A stretch of DNA of 64,000 nucleotides from Endozoicomonas sp. 8E (lineage in GTDB: Bacteria; Pseudomonadota; Gammaproteobacteria; Pseudomonadales; Endozoicomonadaceae): NCBI RefSeq assembly GCF_032883915.1, contig NZ_CP120717.1, positions 3,665,697 through 3,729,696 of the forward strand, given 5' to 3'. Position 1 is the stretch's first letter, and the number at the start of each line of letters is the position of its first letter. Shown piece after piece: positions 1 to 7,076 of this stretch. The translations under genes were made by a program, and so were the position numbers. The notes beneath the pieces were generated by a model. It saw nothing but the letters and a program-made list of their open reading frames with translations, was not told the origin of the DNA and ran no database searches.

Positions 1-1
1 T

Positions 2-109
2 GATTCTGACAGGGAAGATTCTGACAGGGAAGATTTTGATGAGAGTGATTCTGACAGGAGTGATTTAGGCCGGAGTGATCTTTTTACACTAAAAGGTGTA
101 ACTCAGTAA
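2..109 (+). pseudogene. C-terminal end of a further copy of the tandem orphan family
   Basis: An open frame enters from the left edge and stops at 107-109. It encodes 35 residues rich in Ser, Asp, Glu and Arg, with repeated DSDRE and SDSDRSD patterns. This matches in style the acidic Ser/Asp tail of the gene ending at 6660. The bases just after the stop (gaaatgttcgcaagta) recur after that gene at 6692. I infer a fourth member of the family whose body lies outside the window. Whether the full gene is intact cannot be told from here. Confidence 0.7.
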
Positions 110-282
110 GAGAAATGTTCGCAAGTACGAAAAGAAGATAACAGACTGTCAGCGAGTTGATGCAAAATCATAGGAGCACCCAGAGACTCTTATTGTCTTG
201 TTAAATTGCTCGTCAGGAAAGTGCTGTTGAAGTTTTGCCGGTTAAATCCAGGAAATTCCAAAGCAAAAAACAGCTGACTAGA

Positions 283-450
283 TGTAGCTGCTTGCAAACA
301 AGAGCGGCTTTGCCTGCAAACAAGGGGCATTTTGTGCCCGAATTAACTGAGAATAAAAGTCCGGTCATGCTCTCATTAAGTGAGAATATGCCCGAATTAA
401 GTGATAACAGCCTGAAAACAGCCCGTCTTGCCCACATTAAGTGAGAATAA
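283..450. repeat. Left terminal inverted repeat (168 bp)
   Basis: This is the inverted partner of 4411-4578. It contains four spaced copies of a motif close to ATTAAGTGAGAATA, at about 341-356, 374-387, 395-409 and 436-450. Two copies of a TGCAAACAAG-type motif lie nearer the tip. Such repeated sites inside transposon ends are usually transposase-binding sites; that role is inferred. Confidence 0.85.
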
Positions 451-474
451 CTCAAATACCTTGCTGTACCTGCC

Positions 475-625
475 CTACAAGTCATGCAGTTCTTTGTTCA
501 TGGCTTTAGCTCCAACGCTTTACCAGTTCTTTGGCGAGCCTGATATCTCGCTTCTGGGAAGCCTTGTCACCACCGCAGAGCAGGATAATGAGTTCGTCTG
601 TGCAAGTGTGCAGGGAGGCCGGTTT
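475..625 (-). pseudogene. Remnant of an HI1419/HI1420-like toxin-antitoxin pair
   Basis: On the minus strand, 625-506 reads the last ~39 codons of a RelE/HigB-type toxin. The segment ELIILLCGGDKASQKRDI, followed by a basic helix, is typical of the C-terminus of the HI1419 family. Immediately downstream an ATG at 501 opens a frame starting MNKELHDL that stops after 8 residues at 475, like the first residues of HI1420-type antitoxins. Both genes are truncated: the toxin lacks its N-terminal half and the antitoxin its body, close to the transposon end repeat. It should be inactive. The family assignment rests on short motifs only. Confidence 0.6.
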
Positions 626-700
626 TCACGGCACTGTTTCATGTTACTGGTAAAGTAAAACTATATTGATGAGCGAGGCGCAGTGACATGACCCATACGC

Positions 701-745
701 GCTACGGTGTGTAATAGACGGAAAACTGCCAATGTGCTACGGTGT
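701..745. promoter_or_regulatory. Direct repeats upstream of the toxin-antitoxin operon
   Basis: GCTACGGTGT occurs at 701-710 and again at 736-745, 35 bp apart and 30-75 bp before the antitoxin start. Ribbon-helix-helix antitoxins commonly bind repeated sites here to repress their own operon. The operator role is inferred from position and repetition. Confidence 0.35.
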
Positions 746-775
746 AATTATCTTGTAACACATAAGGACACAACC

Positions 776-1066
776 ATGAGCGAGGCAACTTTTACCTTCC
801 GGGTCGATGACGCTTTGAAAAGCCAGTTTGCCCAAGCGGCCAAATCTAGCGACCGTAGCGGGGCGCAACTTCTCCGTGACTTCATGCGGGATTTTGTACG
901 GCAGCAGCAGGAGGCAGCAGAGCATGACGCATGGTTTCGGCGCGAAGTTCAGGCAGGCATAGACTCGGCCAATGCGGGCGAGCTAATAGTCGCTGAGGAC
1001 GTGGAAGCCGAAGCTGCCGCATGGCGAGCAGAAACGCAGCGCAAACTGTTAGGCTCTAGCTCGTGA
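776..1066 (+). CDS. Ribbon-helix-helix type II antitoxin (YacA/ParD-like)
   Basis: The 96-residue protein begins MSEATFTFRVDD. A short beta strand (FTFRVD) followed by two helices (about residues 13-27 and 31-50) is the ribbon-helix-helix DNA-binding fold. The segment AAKSSDRSGAQLLRDFMRDF resembles antitoxins of the YacA/RelB type. The C-terminal half is acidic and Ala-rich, suited to wrapping the toxin. ATG at 776 is preferred over an upstream start at 707 because the fold begins here. Its stop overlaps the toxin start by four bases (GTGA), so the two are translationally coupled. The pair is visibly richer in G+C than its neighbours, suggesting a separate origin as transposon cargo. Confidence 0.82.
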   Translation: MSEATFTFRVDDALKSQFAQAAKSSDRSGAQLLRDFMRDFVRQQQEAAEHDAWFRREVQAGIDSANAGELIVAEDVEAEAAAWRAETQRKLLGSSS

Positions 1067-1347
1067 GGCTGGTCTGGACCAAACCGGCCAGCCTCGACCG
1101 AAAAGATATCCGGGAATACATCGCCCAGGATAACCCGGCCGCTGCCCTCGCCCTCGATGAGTTGATATCGGAAAAGGCTTCGCGGCTGGTCTATCACCCT
1201 GGCCTTGGTCGCCCTGGGCGTGTTACGGGAACGCGAGAGCCGATTGCGCACCAGAACTACATTTTGATTTACGACATAACCCAAGACTTGGTGCGCGTGC
1301 TGCGTGTTCTCCACACTGCTCGACAGTGGCCGCCAACCCGTACCTGA
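1063..1347 (+). CDS. RelE/ParE family toxin
   Basis: This 94-residue basic protein starts with GTG inside the antitoxin stop. It has the ParE/RelE pattern: N-terminal strand LVWTKPASLD, helix RKDIREYIAQDNPAAALALDELI, then LVYHPGLGRPGRVTGTREPIAHQNYILIYDI and a terminal VRVLRVLHTARQWP strand. The final H-x-A-R-Q-W-P is characteristic of ParE-like toxins. ParE members poison DNA gyrase and RelE members cleave mRNA on ribosomes; the sequence alone leans to ParE. It is neutralised by the product of the preceding gene. As transposon cargo it would favour retention of the element. Confidence 0.85.
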   Translation: MRLVWTKPASLDRKDIREYIAQDNPAAALALDELISEKASRLVYHPGLGRPGRVTGTREPIAHQNYILIYDITQDLVRVLRVLHTARQWPPTRT

Positions 1348-1450
1348 TAAGAAACCGTCTATTCGCTTTCCCTTGATATTTCTGCACTTGACGCAGGTAT
1401 TACTGCCATAGAGCGTTTCCCCGATTTATGAAATTTGCACGATAGTAGTG

Positions 1451-1476
1451 TCTGAAAAAACGATCGTTTTTCCAGA
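1451..1476. promoter_or_regulatory. 26-bp near-perfect palindrome, candidate res site or operator
   Basis: The stretch is centred on CGATCG, with arms TCTG-A6 and T5-CCAGA, and only the fifth base from each end is mismatched. It sits in the 255-bp gap before the serine recombinase gene, where transposon res sites usually lie. It could be part of a resolution site or a repressor operator; the sequence does not decide. Confidence 0.4.
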
Positions 1477-1602
1477 CTGTATCCCATTGAAACACCTTCT
1501 TCCAGGCACCTTGAAAAATAGTATAAATTCGTCGTTTATCTTTTAATCGTCTACCTTTCTCATGAACAGTTGAGTATTCCCTACTATTGTGAGCGGCTTG
1601 CG

Positions 1603-2229
1603 ATGAAAATTGGGTATGCCCGAGTCAGTACCAGTGACCAGAACCTGACCTCTCAAATTGATGCACTCAATGCTGCCGGTTGTCAGAAAGTATTCCAGGA
1701 CATTGCCTGTGGAGCCCGGGCGGAGCGTCCAGGGCTGGATAGTCTGTTAGATTCGATCAGGCCGGGGGATTCTCTGGTCATTTGCAAGCTGGATCGACTG
1801 GGACGATCCTTGCGTCATCTGGTCGGTCTGGTGAGTCAACTTCATGAACAGAATGTCGGATTGGTGAGTCTGAATGACCCCGTTGATACCTCGACTCCAC
1901 AGGGAAGGCTGAGCTTTAACCTATTTGCGGCTCTGGCTGAATTTGAACGGGAGATTATTCGGGAACGAACCCGTATCGGTTTGGCTTCAGCAAGATTACG
2001 TGGCCGAAAGGGAGGCCGTCCGAAAGGGCTTTCACCTCAAGCCCAGAAAGTAGCCTGTGCTGCTGAGACACTGTACAAGGAGGGGCATCTGACGGTGGAT
2101 GACATTGCCAGCCAGCTGGGCATTTGCAAGTCCACCCTGTATTCCTATCTTCGCTATCGAGGTGTACCCATAGGTAGCGAAAGTGTTGAGGGGGTTGTGC
2201 CCCATGAACAGAAAAGCGATACCCTCTGA
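1603..2229 (+). CDS. Serine recombinase (resolvase/invertase type)
   Basis: The 208-residue product beginning MKIGYARVSTSDQN is a small serine recombinase. The catalytic Ser lies in YARVSTSDQ (residues 5-13). Further landmarks are LVICKLDRLGRS (about 68-79) and the FNLFAALAEFEREIIRERTR E-helix, followed by a helix-turn-helix near residues 165-190 (DDIASQLGICKSTLYSYL). TniR-like enzymes resolve transposition cointegrates at a res site. ATG 1603 is chosen because the family consensus starts there; an upstream start at 1570 is possible. The gene overlaps the transposase start at 2204. It appears intact. Confidence 0.9.
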   Translation: MKIGYARVSTSDQNLTSQIDALNAAGCQKVFQDIACGARAERPGLDSLLDSIRPGDSLVICKLDRLGRSLRHLVGLVSQLHEQNVGLVSLNDPVDTSTPQGRLSFNLFAALAEFEREIIRERTRIGLASARLRGRKGGRPKGLSPQAQKVACAAETLYKEGHLTVDDIASQLGICKSTLYSYLRYRGVPIGSESVEGVVPHEQKSDTL

Positions 2230-3462
2230 AGCCCTACAGGATATTCATCGGAGACGGTTGACCCTCTCGCCTCGAAGCCCTGAAAAGCGCACCATTATCC
2301 GGGAAGCGGCTGAACTATACGGGGTTTCTCAAGCCAGTCTGTACCGTGCGCTTCGGAAAATCGGGAAGCCAGCTTCAACAAAACGAAGTGATTGCGGTCT
2401 GCCCCGGGTTATGTCTCATAAGGAGCTGGAGCGTACTGTGAGGTTATCGCCGCCATTAAGGTCAGGACCTGTAATAAAAAACAGCGCTGCCTGCCAACCA
2501 CTCAAGCCATCAAGCTACTGGAAACCTTTGGTGTGGAAACAGACCAGGGCTTGCTGAAAGCCTCACCCGGACAGTTGAAGCGCACAACGATTGAAAAATA
2601 CCTCCGCGAGTGGGGATATGATCGGGCCACACTTTCCCGACAACCCCCAGCCGTCCGTTTTCAGGCCCTGAAGAGTAATGAATGCTGGCACTTTGATCTG
2701 AGCCCCTCAGACCTAAAGCACATCAAGCGGCCATCTTGGATTCGAGATGGTTCGGGCTCGCCTACCCTGATGATTTACAGTGTTGTGGATGATCGCAGTG
2801 GTGCAGCTTACCAAGAGTATCATTGTGTTTATGGTGAAGACGTGGAAGCCGCTTTGCGGTTTCTGTTCACGGCTATGTCACCGAAAGAGAGTAACGACTT
2901 CCCTCATGGGATTCCGGACATGATTTACATGGATAATGGACCCATTACAAGAAGCCAGGTTTCCACCGGGTGATGAGTTATCTCAACAAGCATTAACGGT
3001 GTGAACTACCTGTTGAGTTCGGAACTGGCGGGTGAAACAGCGGTCATCTGGTGGGGGCTCTATGATGAAGAACTGTTTGTTGAACATCAGGGTAAACGGT
3101 TCGGTCCTTTCTATCCGTCCGGAGGCCCTATACCTCTGCATAAGTATCGAGCCCAAAAGAAAACGGTTCGAGAAGAGCGCGCTGATCGCATTGAAGGACT
3201 GGCCAAAGTGCTGTCTCTTCCCGATGCGGCTTATCAGGAAATGGGGTTGCCAACAAAGCTGTTGTCTTTGGAGTCAGAAGATCAACCTGCTTCTGTGCCA
3301 TTTCAGGTTCAAGACCCCTTTACAGAATACCATTGGCCAGACTCACTGACGGCGCGCAGAGCCATAGCAGATTACATTGGCATGCCACTGGCCCGAAAAG
3401 GGGTGGCCGAATGCAACGGAATCAGTGGCCGGATACTAACGGAATGGGTGGCCGAATGTTAA
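2204..3462 (+). pseudogene. DDE transposase (TniA/IS481-like), frameshifted and internally deleted
   Basis: The frame from ATG 2204 has a helix-turn-helix start (RTIIREAAELYGVSQASLYRAL) and goes out of phase near 2425-2432. Coding resumes in another frame reading EVIAAIKVRTCNKKQRCLP, then ETDQGLLKASPGQLKR. The first catalytic Asp is in CWHFDLSPSD and the second in MIYMDNGP. Just after, near 2960, a second shift occurs: FHRVMSYLN is readable in another frame. The region that should hold the catalytic Glu is missing. From 3001 the C-terminal beta-barrel-like part resumes (WWGLYDEELFVEHQGKRFGPF). The gene cannot make a full transposase. It lies between the recombinase and the ATPase, the usual order for such elements. 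Confidence 0.82.
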
Positions 3463-3492
3463 CGGAATTGGTGGCCGGATGGCTCCGGAATA
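3403..3492. repeat. Four imperfect 22-23 bp direct repeats
   Basis: Copies starting GTGGCCGRAT begin at 3403, 3425, 3448 and 3471, and most continue into TAACGGAAT-like sequence. They span the end of the transposase remnant and the first codons of the ATPase gene. Short period repeats of this type resemble transposase-binding ends of other elements, for example the IS21 family, so they may mark where another element excised or recombined. That origin is a guess. Confidence 0.6.
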
Positions 3493-4387
3493 CCCACACA
3501 CCCTCAAGGAAATCCGACACCATATAAAACACGGTTGCTTGATCGCGCTGGCAGGGATTGTAGGGTGTGGGAAAACCCGGGTGTTGAGGCATGTCCATAG
3601 TCTGCTCAGTAAAGAGAAGGATATTCTGGTCAGTCAATCGCTCTCTGTTGAAAAAAATCGGCTGAACCTGGGAACCTTGATTTCAGCCTTGTTCTGCGAC
3701 CTGAGACGCAGCAAGAACGAAAAAATCCCTTCACAACCTGAACAACGAGAAAGGGAGTTGAGAGACCTGATCAAGAACAAGAAAAAGCCTGTGGTGCTGT
3801 TTGTTGATGAAGCCCATGACTTGCATGGTAAAACACTGATTGCACTGAAACGGTTGATAGAAGTGATTCAGGGGGCGGGCGGAACGCTCTCCATTGTTTT
3901 GGCTGGTCATCCCAAACTGTCTAATGACCTGAAGCGGCCTACCATGGAAGAAATTGGAGCCCGGGCCACTATCTTTATGCTGGAAGGGGTTCAGAAGAAC
4001 AAACCGGAATACATACAGTGGCTGTTCAAACAATGTTTTGAAGGCAAAACCAAAACCGACACCATTATTCAGCCTGAAGCACTCAACTATCTGGCTGACC
4101 ACCTCTCAACGCCCCTTCAGATCAACCAGTATCTGGGGATAGCTCTTGCGGAAAGTTATCGGGTCGGCATCCAGCCCATCACAGCAGAGCGGATTACTTC
4201 AGTGCTGGCCGTTGACCTTAACAGTCCTGAAGCCCAGCTTATTCGCCAGGGATACGATATTCGGGCTTTGGCTGAAGTCCTTGATATCAAAGCAAGTGAA
4301 GTCCGGAATTTCATCAAAGGCAATCTGCCAGCAACACAACGGGATGAACTCATGACCCAACTTCAAAGCCAGGGAATCAGCCTGTAG
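3479..4387 (+). CDS. AAA ATPase, transposition helper (TniB/ExeA-like)
   Basis: The 302-residue protein has a Walker A motif GIVGCGKTR (about residues 22-30) and Walker B VVLFVDEAHD (about 100-109). A sensor-type LAGHPKL and a C-terminal helical part (RALAEVLDIKASEVRNFI) follow. ATPases of this class (TniB, IstB-like, ExeA-like) accompany DDE transposases in Tn5053/Tn552-type elements and select the target. The start at ATG 3479 fits the family, although the codon lies inside a local repeat array. It is uninterrupted, unlike the transposase, and could in principle act in trans with a related element. Confidence 0.85.
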   Translation: MAPEYPHTLKEIRHHIKHGCLIALAGIVGCGKTRVLRHVHSLLSKEKDILVSQSLSVEKNRLNLGTLISALFCDLRRSKNEKIPSQPEQRERELRDLIKNKKKPVVLFVDEAHDLHGKTLIALKRLIEVIQGAGGTLSIVLAGHPKLSNDLKRPTMEEIGARATIFMLEGVQKNKPEYIQWLFKQCFEGKTKTDTIIQPEALNYLADHLSTPLQINQYLGIALAESYRVGIQPITAERITSVLAVDLNSPEAQLIRQGYDIRALAEVLDIKASEVRNFIKGNLPATQRDELMTQLQSQGISL

Positions 4388-4410
4388 GCTCCAGCTATCA
4401 AAGGGTCAGC

Positions 4411-4578
4411 TTATTCTCATTTAATGTGGGCAGGGCGGTCTGTTTGCAATCTGTTATCACTGAATTCGGGCACATTCTCACTTAAAGTGAGCATAGCCAA
4501 GCCCTTATTCTCAGTTAATTCGGGCACGAAAGGGCCTCTGTTTGCAGGCAAAGCTGATCTTGTTTGCAAGCAGCTACA
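4411..4578. repeat. Right terminal inverted repeat (168 bp)
   Basis: This is the inverted partner of 283-450, with the same length and the same order of internal motifs. It ends GCTACA at 4578, followed by the duplicated target ACTAGA at 4579-4584. Confidence 0.85.
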
Positions 4579-4584
4579 ACTAGA

Positions 4585-4872
4585 TCGAAGAGCGAACCCG
4601 GCAGTGAAAATTTTGCTTTGCTCGGACGTACATTTAAATGAGGATAAAAATTACCGCCTCTAAAATAGCGGGCTATTTGACGAAGAAGAAGGGGTTTTTA
4701 TGCCTGTTCATTGCAACCAGATGACTGCATGGGTTCAGGAACTAAAGCAATGCAGGAGTAGTTAGCGAAAAGGACGGGCTTAAGTCAAACAAGCTCCTGA
4801 AATACAAAATTGAGCATAGTTGTGATCCCTGGACTACTTTTCGAGAGACGTTCGAACACTTGAGGAGTTAGA
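4585..4872. other. Gap between transposon and first full orphan gene; promoter-proximal block
   Basis: No convincing gene is seen here. The last ~65 bases (4809-4872) closely match the sequence before the starts at 7077 and 9198: AATTGAGCAT, then a GTGATCC-type core, then CTACTTT, and a purine-rich ribosome-binding site. They probably contain the shared promoter or leader of the family. Confidence 0.5.
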
Positions 4873-6660
4873 GTGATCAGCCACTCCATAACTGAATTAC
4901 CAAAAACAACAAAGTCATCAGTATTTTCTTATCGTACCAAGACTAATCAGCTAGTCGCAGGTTTCCTTGGTATTATTATGACTAGCCCCTGTATGACATT
5001 GCTGGCAGCAAACCCTTTATTAACGTCGGTGGATGAGAGGTTTTTTGAGGGAAAGGGAACAAAAGAGTCTGACTTCCTATCCGATTTGATTAACCATAAT
5101 GCTCTTACAGGGAGGTTTCACTTAGTCACCCCAAATGATACCAATCTTATCTTTGCCATGAACACCGGGAATGAGCTAGACGTCAATGAGAGTCAGGTTC
5201 AGGAACAACCGCAGGGAGCTGAAGCAGCGCAGATGCAGCCTTTGATGAACCTTTCGCTGCCGCCAATGTCCCGCGAACAAATTGCAGAAATTATCCGCAA
5301 ATTAAATCCAGGCCTATCAGAAGACACTCTAAACACTCTGTTGAACAATATTCCGGAAATGCCCCCTGCTGATAACCTGACCATCGCAAGCATGATTGAG
5401 CAAGTGAAGTCTAGTCTTCGCGTTGACGTTAACCAAAATCAGAATGCAATCATAGGAGCTCTATCTCATATCCAGGCTACCGAGTCTCCTGTCAATCCGA
5501 ACAATTCGCAACAACAGATGAGTCACACATATTTGCTGCTGGCTTACTATGCAGCCATAAATTCAAGTGGTGCTTCTATGCGCAGAGCCCATGTTTTTTT
5601 TAATTCATTCCTGCTTCACGCAGCTAACATAGCTGGAATATCTATTCTTCACAGACAAAAAATTAAACTATTAGGTGGAAATAAACCGATAAAAGATAAA
5701 GATGTTTTAAAAGTTAATATTGCAAAATCATATCCATTATTCTACGTTTTGACGTCTTTAGAAAAAGAACGCTTTAGGTTTTTGCAGTATAAAGATCTAT
5801 TTGAGGATCCATTTGAGGATCCATTTGAGGATCGCTCAGTAGAATTGGTCGATATCATACTAAGTGACGCTACCAAACTGCTCAATCATGAGATTGATAG
5901 GAACGAACTATCAATGTGTAAGCCACATATAACGTCAGCTGAGCAAATGCTCGATCTTATCGAAGAATTTGGTGAAGATGAACCTGAATTAGTAGCCTGG
6001 AATAATCAGTTCTTGAGTTTAATTGATCTCATAGGACTGATGCTTGACCCTTTCGCTTCGGAAAATGCAGATTTGTTAGAAAAGATTGATAACATAGACA
6101 GCTATTTTAAAAAATCAGATAAGAGGACAACCTTTATCTCTCACGCGAGTGGAAAAAGTAGGGAGTTACTAAAAGAAATAAAAAAAGTAATAGTAGACGC
6201 AACGTTCGACCAGGAAAATCAAAGTCATAAATCATTTAAAATAGTCATTCAATACTTAAAAAGCTATTTAGCGCGACAGCTGCACGTTACTTTTACTAAT
6301 AAAAAGCATCATCAGGTTATAGTGGAAACCCTCACCACAGGATTCAGGTCCCTGCATGAACAATCATATCAATTATGGTTACGGCTTTCTGTTACAATTA
6401 ATGATATCTCTGAGCAAGCTGGCGAAGCCGGGTATAATGAAGCGGCAAAAGGAGAAGATCTTGGTAGAATAGAGAGGAAGAAAAAATACCTGCAAAAACG
6501 CCTAAAATACTTGAATGAATTCGTACAATGGCTCGATTGGTTCTTTGGTAGCAGGACATGTGTTCCTGATTACACATACAGTAGTGAATCTGAAAGAAGT
6601 GATACTGATCTTAGTGATTCCAGAAGTTACTCTGACGGGAGTGAATCTGAAAAGGATTGA
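4873..6660 (+). CDS. Orphan secreted protein, family copy A
   Basis: A 595-residue protein of unrecognised family. GTG 4873 follows GAGGAG at good spacing and aligns with the ATG starts of the two paralogues. Residues ~30-47 (LVAGFLGIIMTSPCMTLLAA) form a hydrophobic segment after a polar start, consistent with a signal peptide cut near LAA. Residues up to about 210 are nearly identical to the paralogues at 7077 and 9198, including NLSLPPMSREQIAEIIRKLN and LLNNIPEMPP. The rest diverges. It carries a local repeat FEDPFEDPFEDR (codons ~311-322), a charged helical C-terminal part, and a Ser/Asp/Glu-rich tail. I infer an exported, possibly host-directed protein; its function is unknown. Confidence 0.75.
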   Translation: MISHSITELPKTTKSSVFSYRTKTNQLVAGFLGIIMTSPCMTLLAANPLLTSVDERFFEGKGTKESDFLSDLINHNALTGRFHLVTPNDTNLIFAMNTGNELDVNESQVQEQPQGAEAAQMQPLMNLSLPPMSREQIAEIIRKLNPGLSEDTLNTLLNNIPEMPPADNLTIASMIEQVKSSLRVDVNQNQNAIIGALSHIQATESPVNPNNSQQQMSHTYLLLAYYAAINSSGASMRRAHVFFNSFLLHAANIAGISILHRQKIKLLGGNKPIKDKDVLKVNIAKSYPLFYVLTSLEKERFRFLQYKDLFEDPFEDPFEDRSVELVDIILSDATKLLNHEIDRNELSMCKPHITSAEQMLDLIEEFGEDEPELVAWNNQFLSLIDLIGLMLDPFASENADLLEKIDNIDSYFKKSDKRTTFISHASGKSRELLKEIKKVIVDATFDQENQSHKSFKIVIQYLKSYLARQLHVTFTNKKHHQVIVETLTTGFRSLHEQSYQLWLRLSVTINDISEQAGEAGYNEAAKGEDLGRIERKKKYLQKRLKYLNEFVQWLDWFFGSRTCVPDYTYSSESERSDTDLSDSRSYSDGSESEKD

Positions 6661-7076
6661 CATTGACTCGCCAGAAGGTGCAAATCAGTATGTGAAATGT
6701 TCGCAAGTATGAACGGATGTTCCAGATCCCGGAAAATCTCCCGATAATGTGGTTGCTTGCCATTAACACAAGCCAGTATTCTTATTGCTGGCTGAACAAG
6801 CTCAATAATATTTGACCTGACGCCAGGAGTCTATCGGACTGTCCCATACGGCAACTGTTCCTGCGTTGCTCTGACTCCTGCATTCATGCAGCCGTTCGGT
6901 TGCGATAATTGATTTGAAAATTTCTTGTAATCGTCGCTGCGGACGCTAAAGCCGACAGGCTCCGAAAGACGACAATGAACCGATGAGTGTCAGATTTGAT
7001 ATTCGTGAACAGAATTGAGCATTATTGCGATCCCTGGTCTATTTTACGAGGGGTTTCAAACCCTTAAGGAAGTAGA
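6661..7076. other. Intergenic region between family copies A and B
   Basis: No intact gene is seen. The part from about 6849 to 6950 (CAACTGTTCCTGCG through TTTCTTGTAATC) recurs after copy B at about 8910-9000, and the last ~65 bases match the other family leaders. About 150 bp (roughly 6700-6845) have no counterpart in the next gap. Its minus strand has an open stretch of about 45 codons downstream of a stop, resembling a gene scrap that I cannot identify. Confidence 0.5.

Larger units (their letters stand above)
283..4578. mobile_element. Tn552/Tn5053-like transposon with toxin-antitoxin cargo
   Basis: The element is 4296 bp. Both ends read inward TGTAGCTGCTTGCAAACAAG, and the match between ends continues for 168 bp (283-450 against 4411-4578, inverted). 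The 6-bp direct repeat ACTAGA flanks it at 277-282 and 4579-4584, as expected of a target duplication. Inside are remnants of one toxin-antitoxin pair, an intact pair, a serine recombinase, a DDE transposase broken by frameshifts and a deletion, and an AAA ATPase. Transposase plus ATPase plus resolvase is the gene set of Tn552 and Tn5053/Tn402 elements; no TniQ-like gene was seen. The element separates two members of a tandem gene family. It probably cannot transpose unaided, because the transposase is disrupted. Confidence 0.85.

Noticed and set aside
428-658. 76-residue plus-strand open frame inside the transposon
   Set aside because: It starts within the terminal repeat and has no family features; the opposite strand carries the recognisable toxin remnant.
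283-4578. Tn7-like element with guide or target-site proteins
   Set aside because: No TnsA, TnsD/TniQ or Cas gene is present; the gene set fits simpler Tn552/Tn5053 types.
4424-4663. 79-residue plus-strand open frame across the right transposon end
   Set aside because: It reads through the inverted repeat and target site, and a mirrored frame exists at the left end, so it is a by-product of the repeat.
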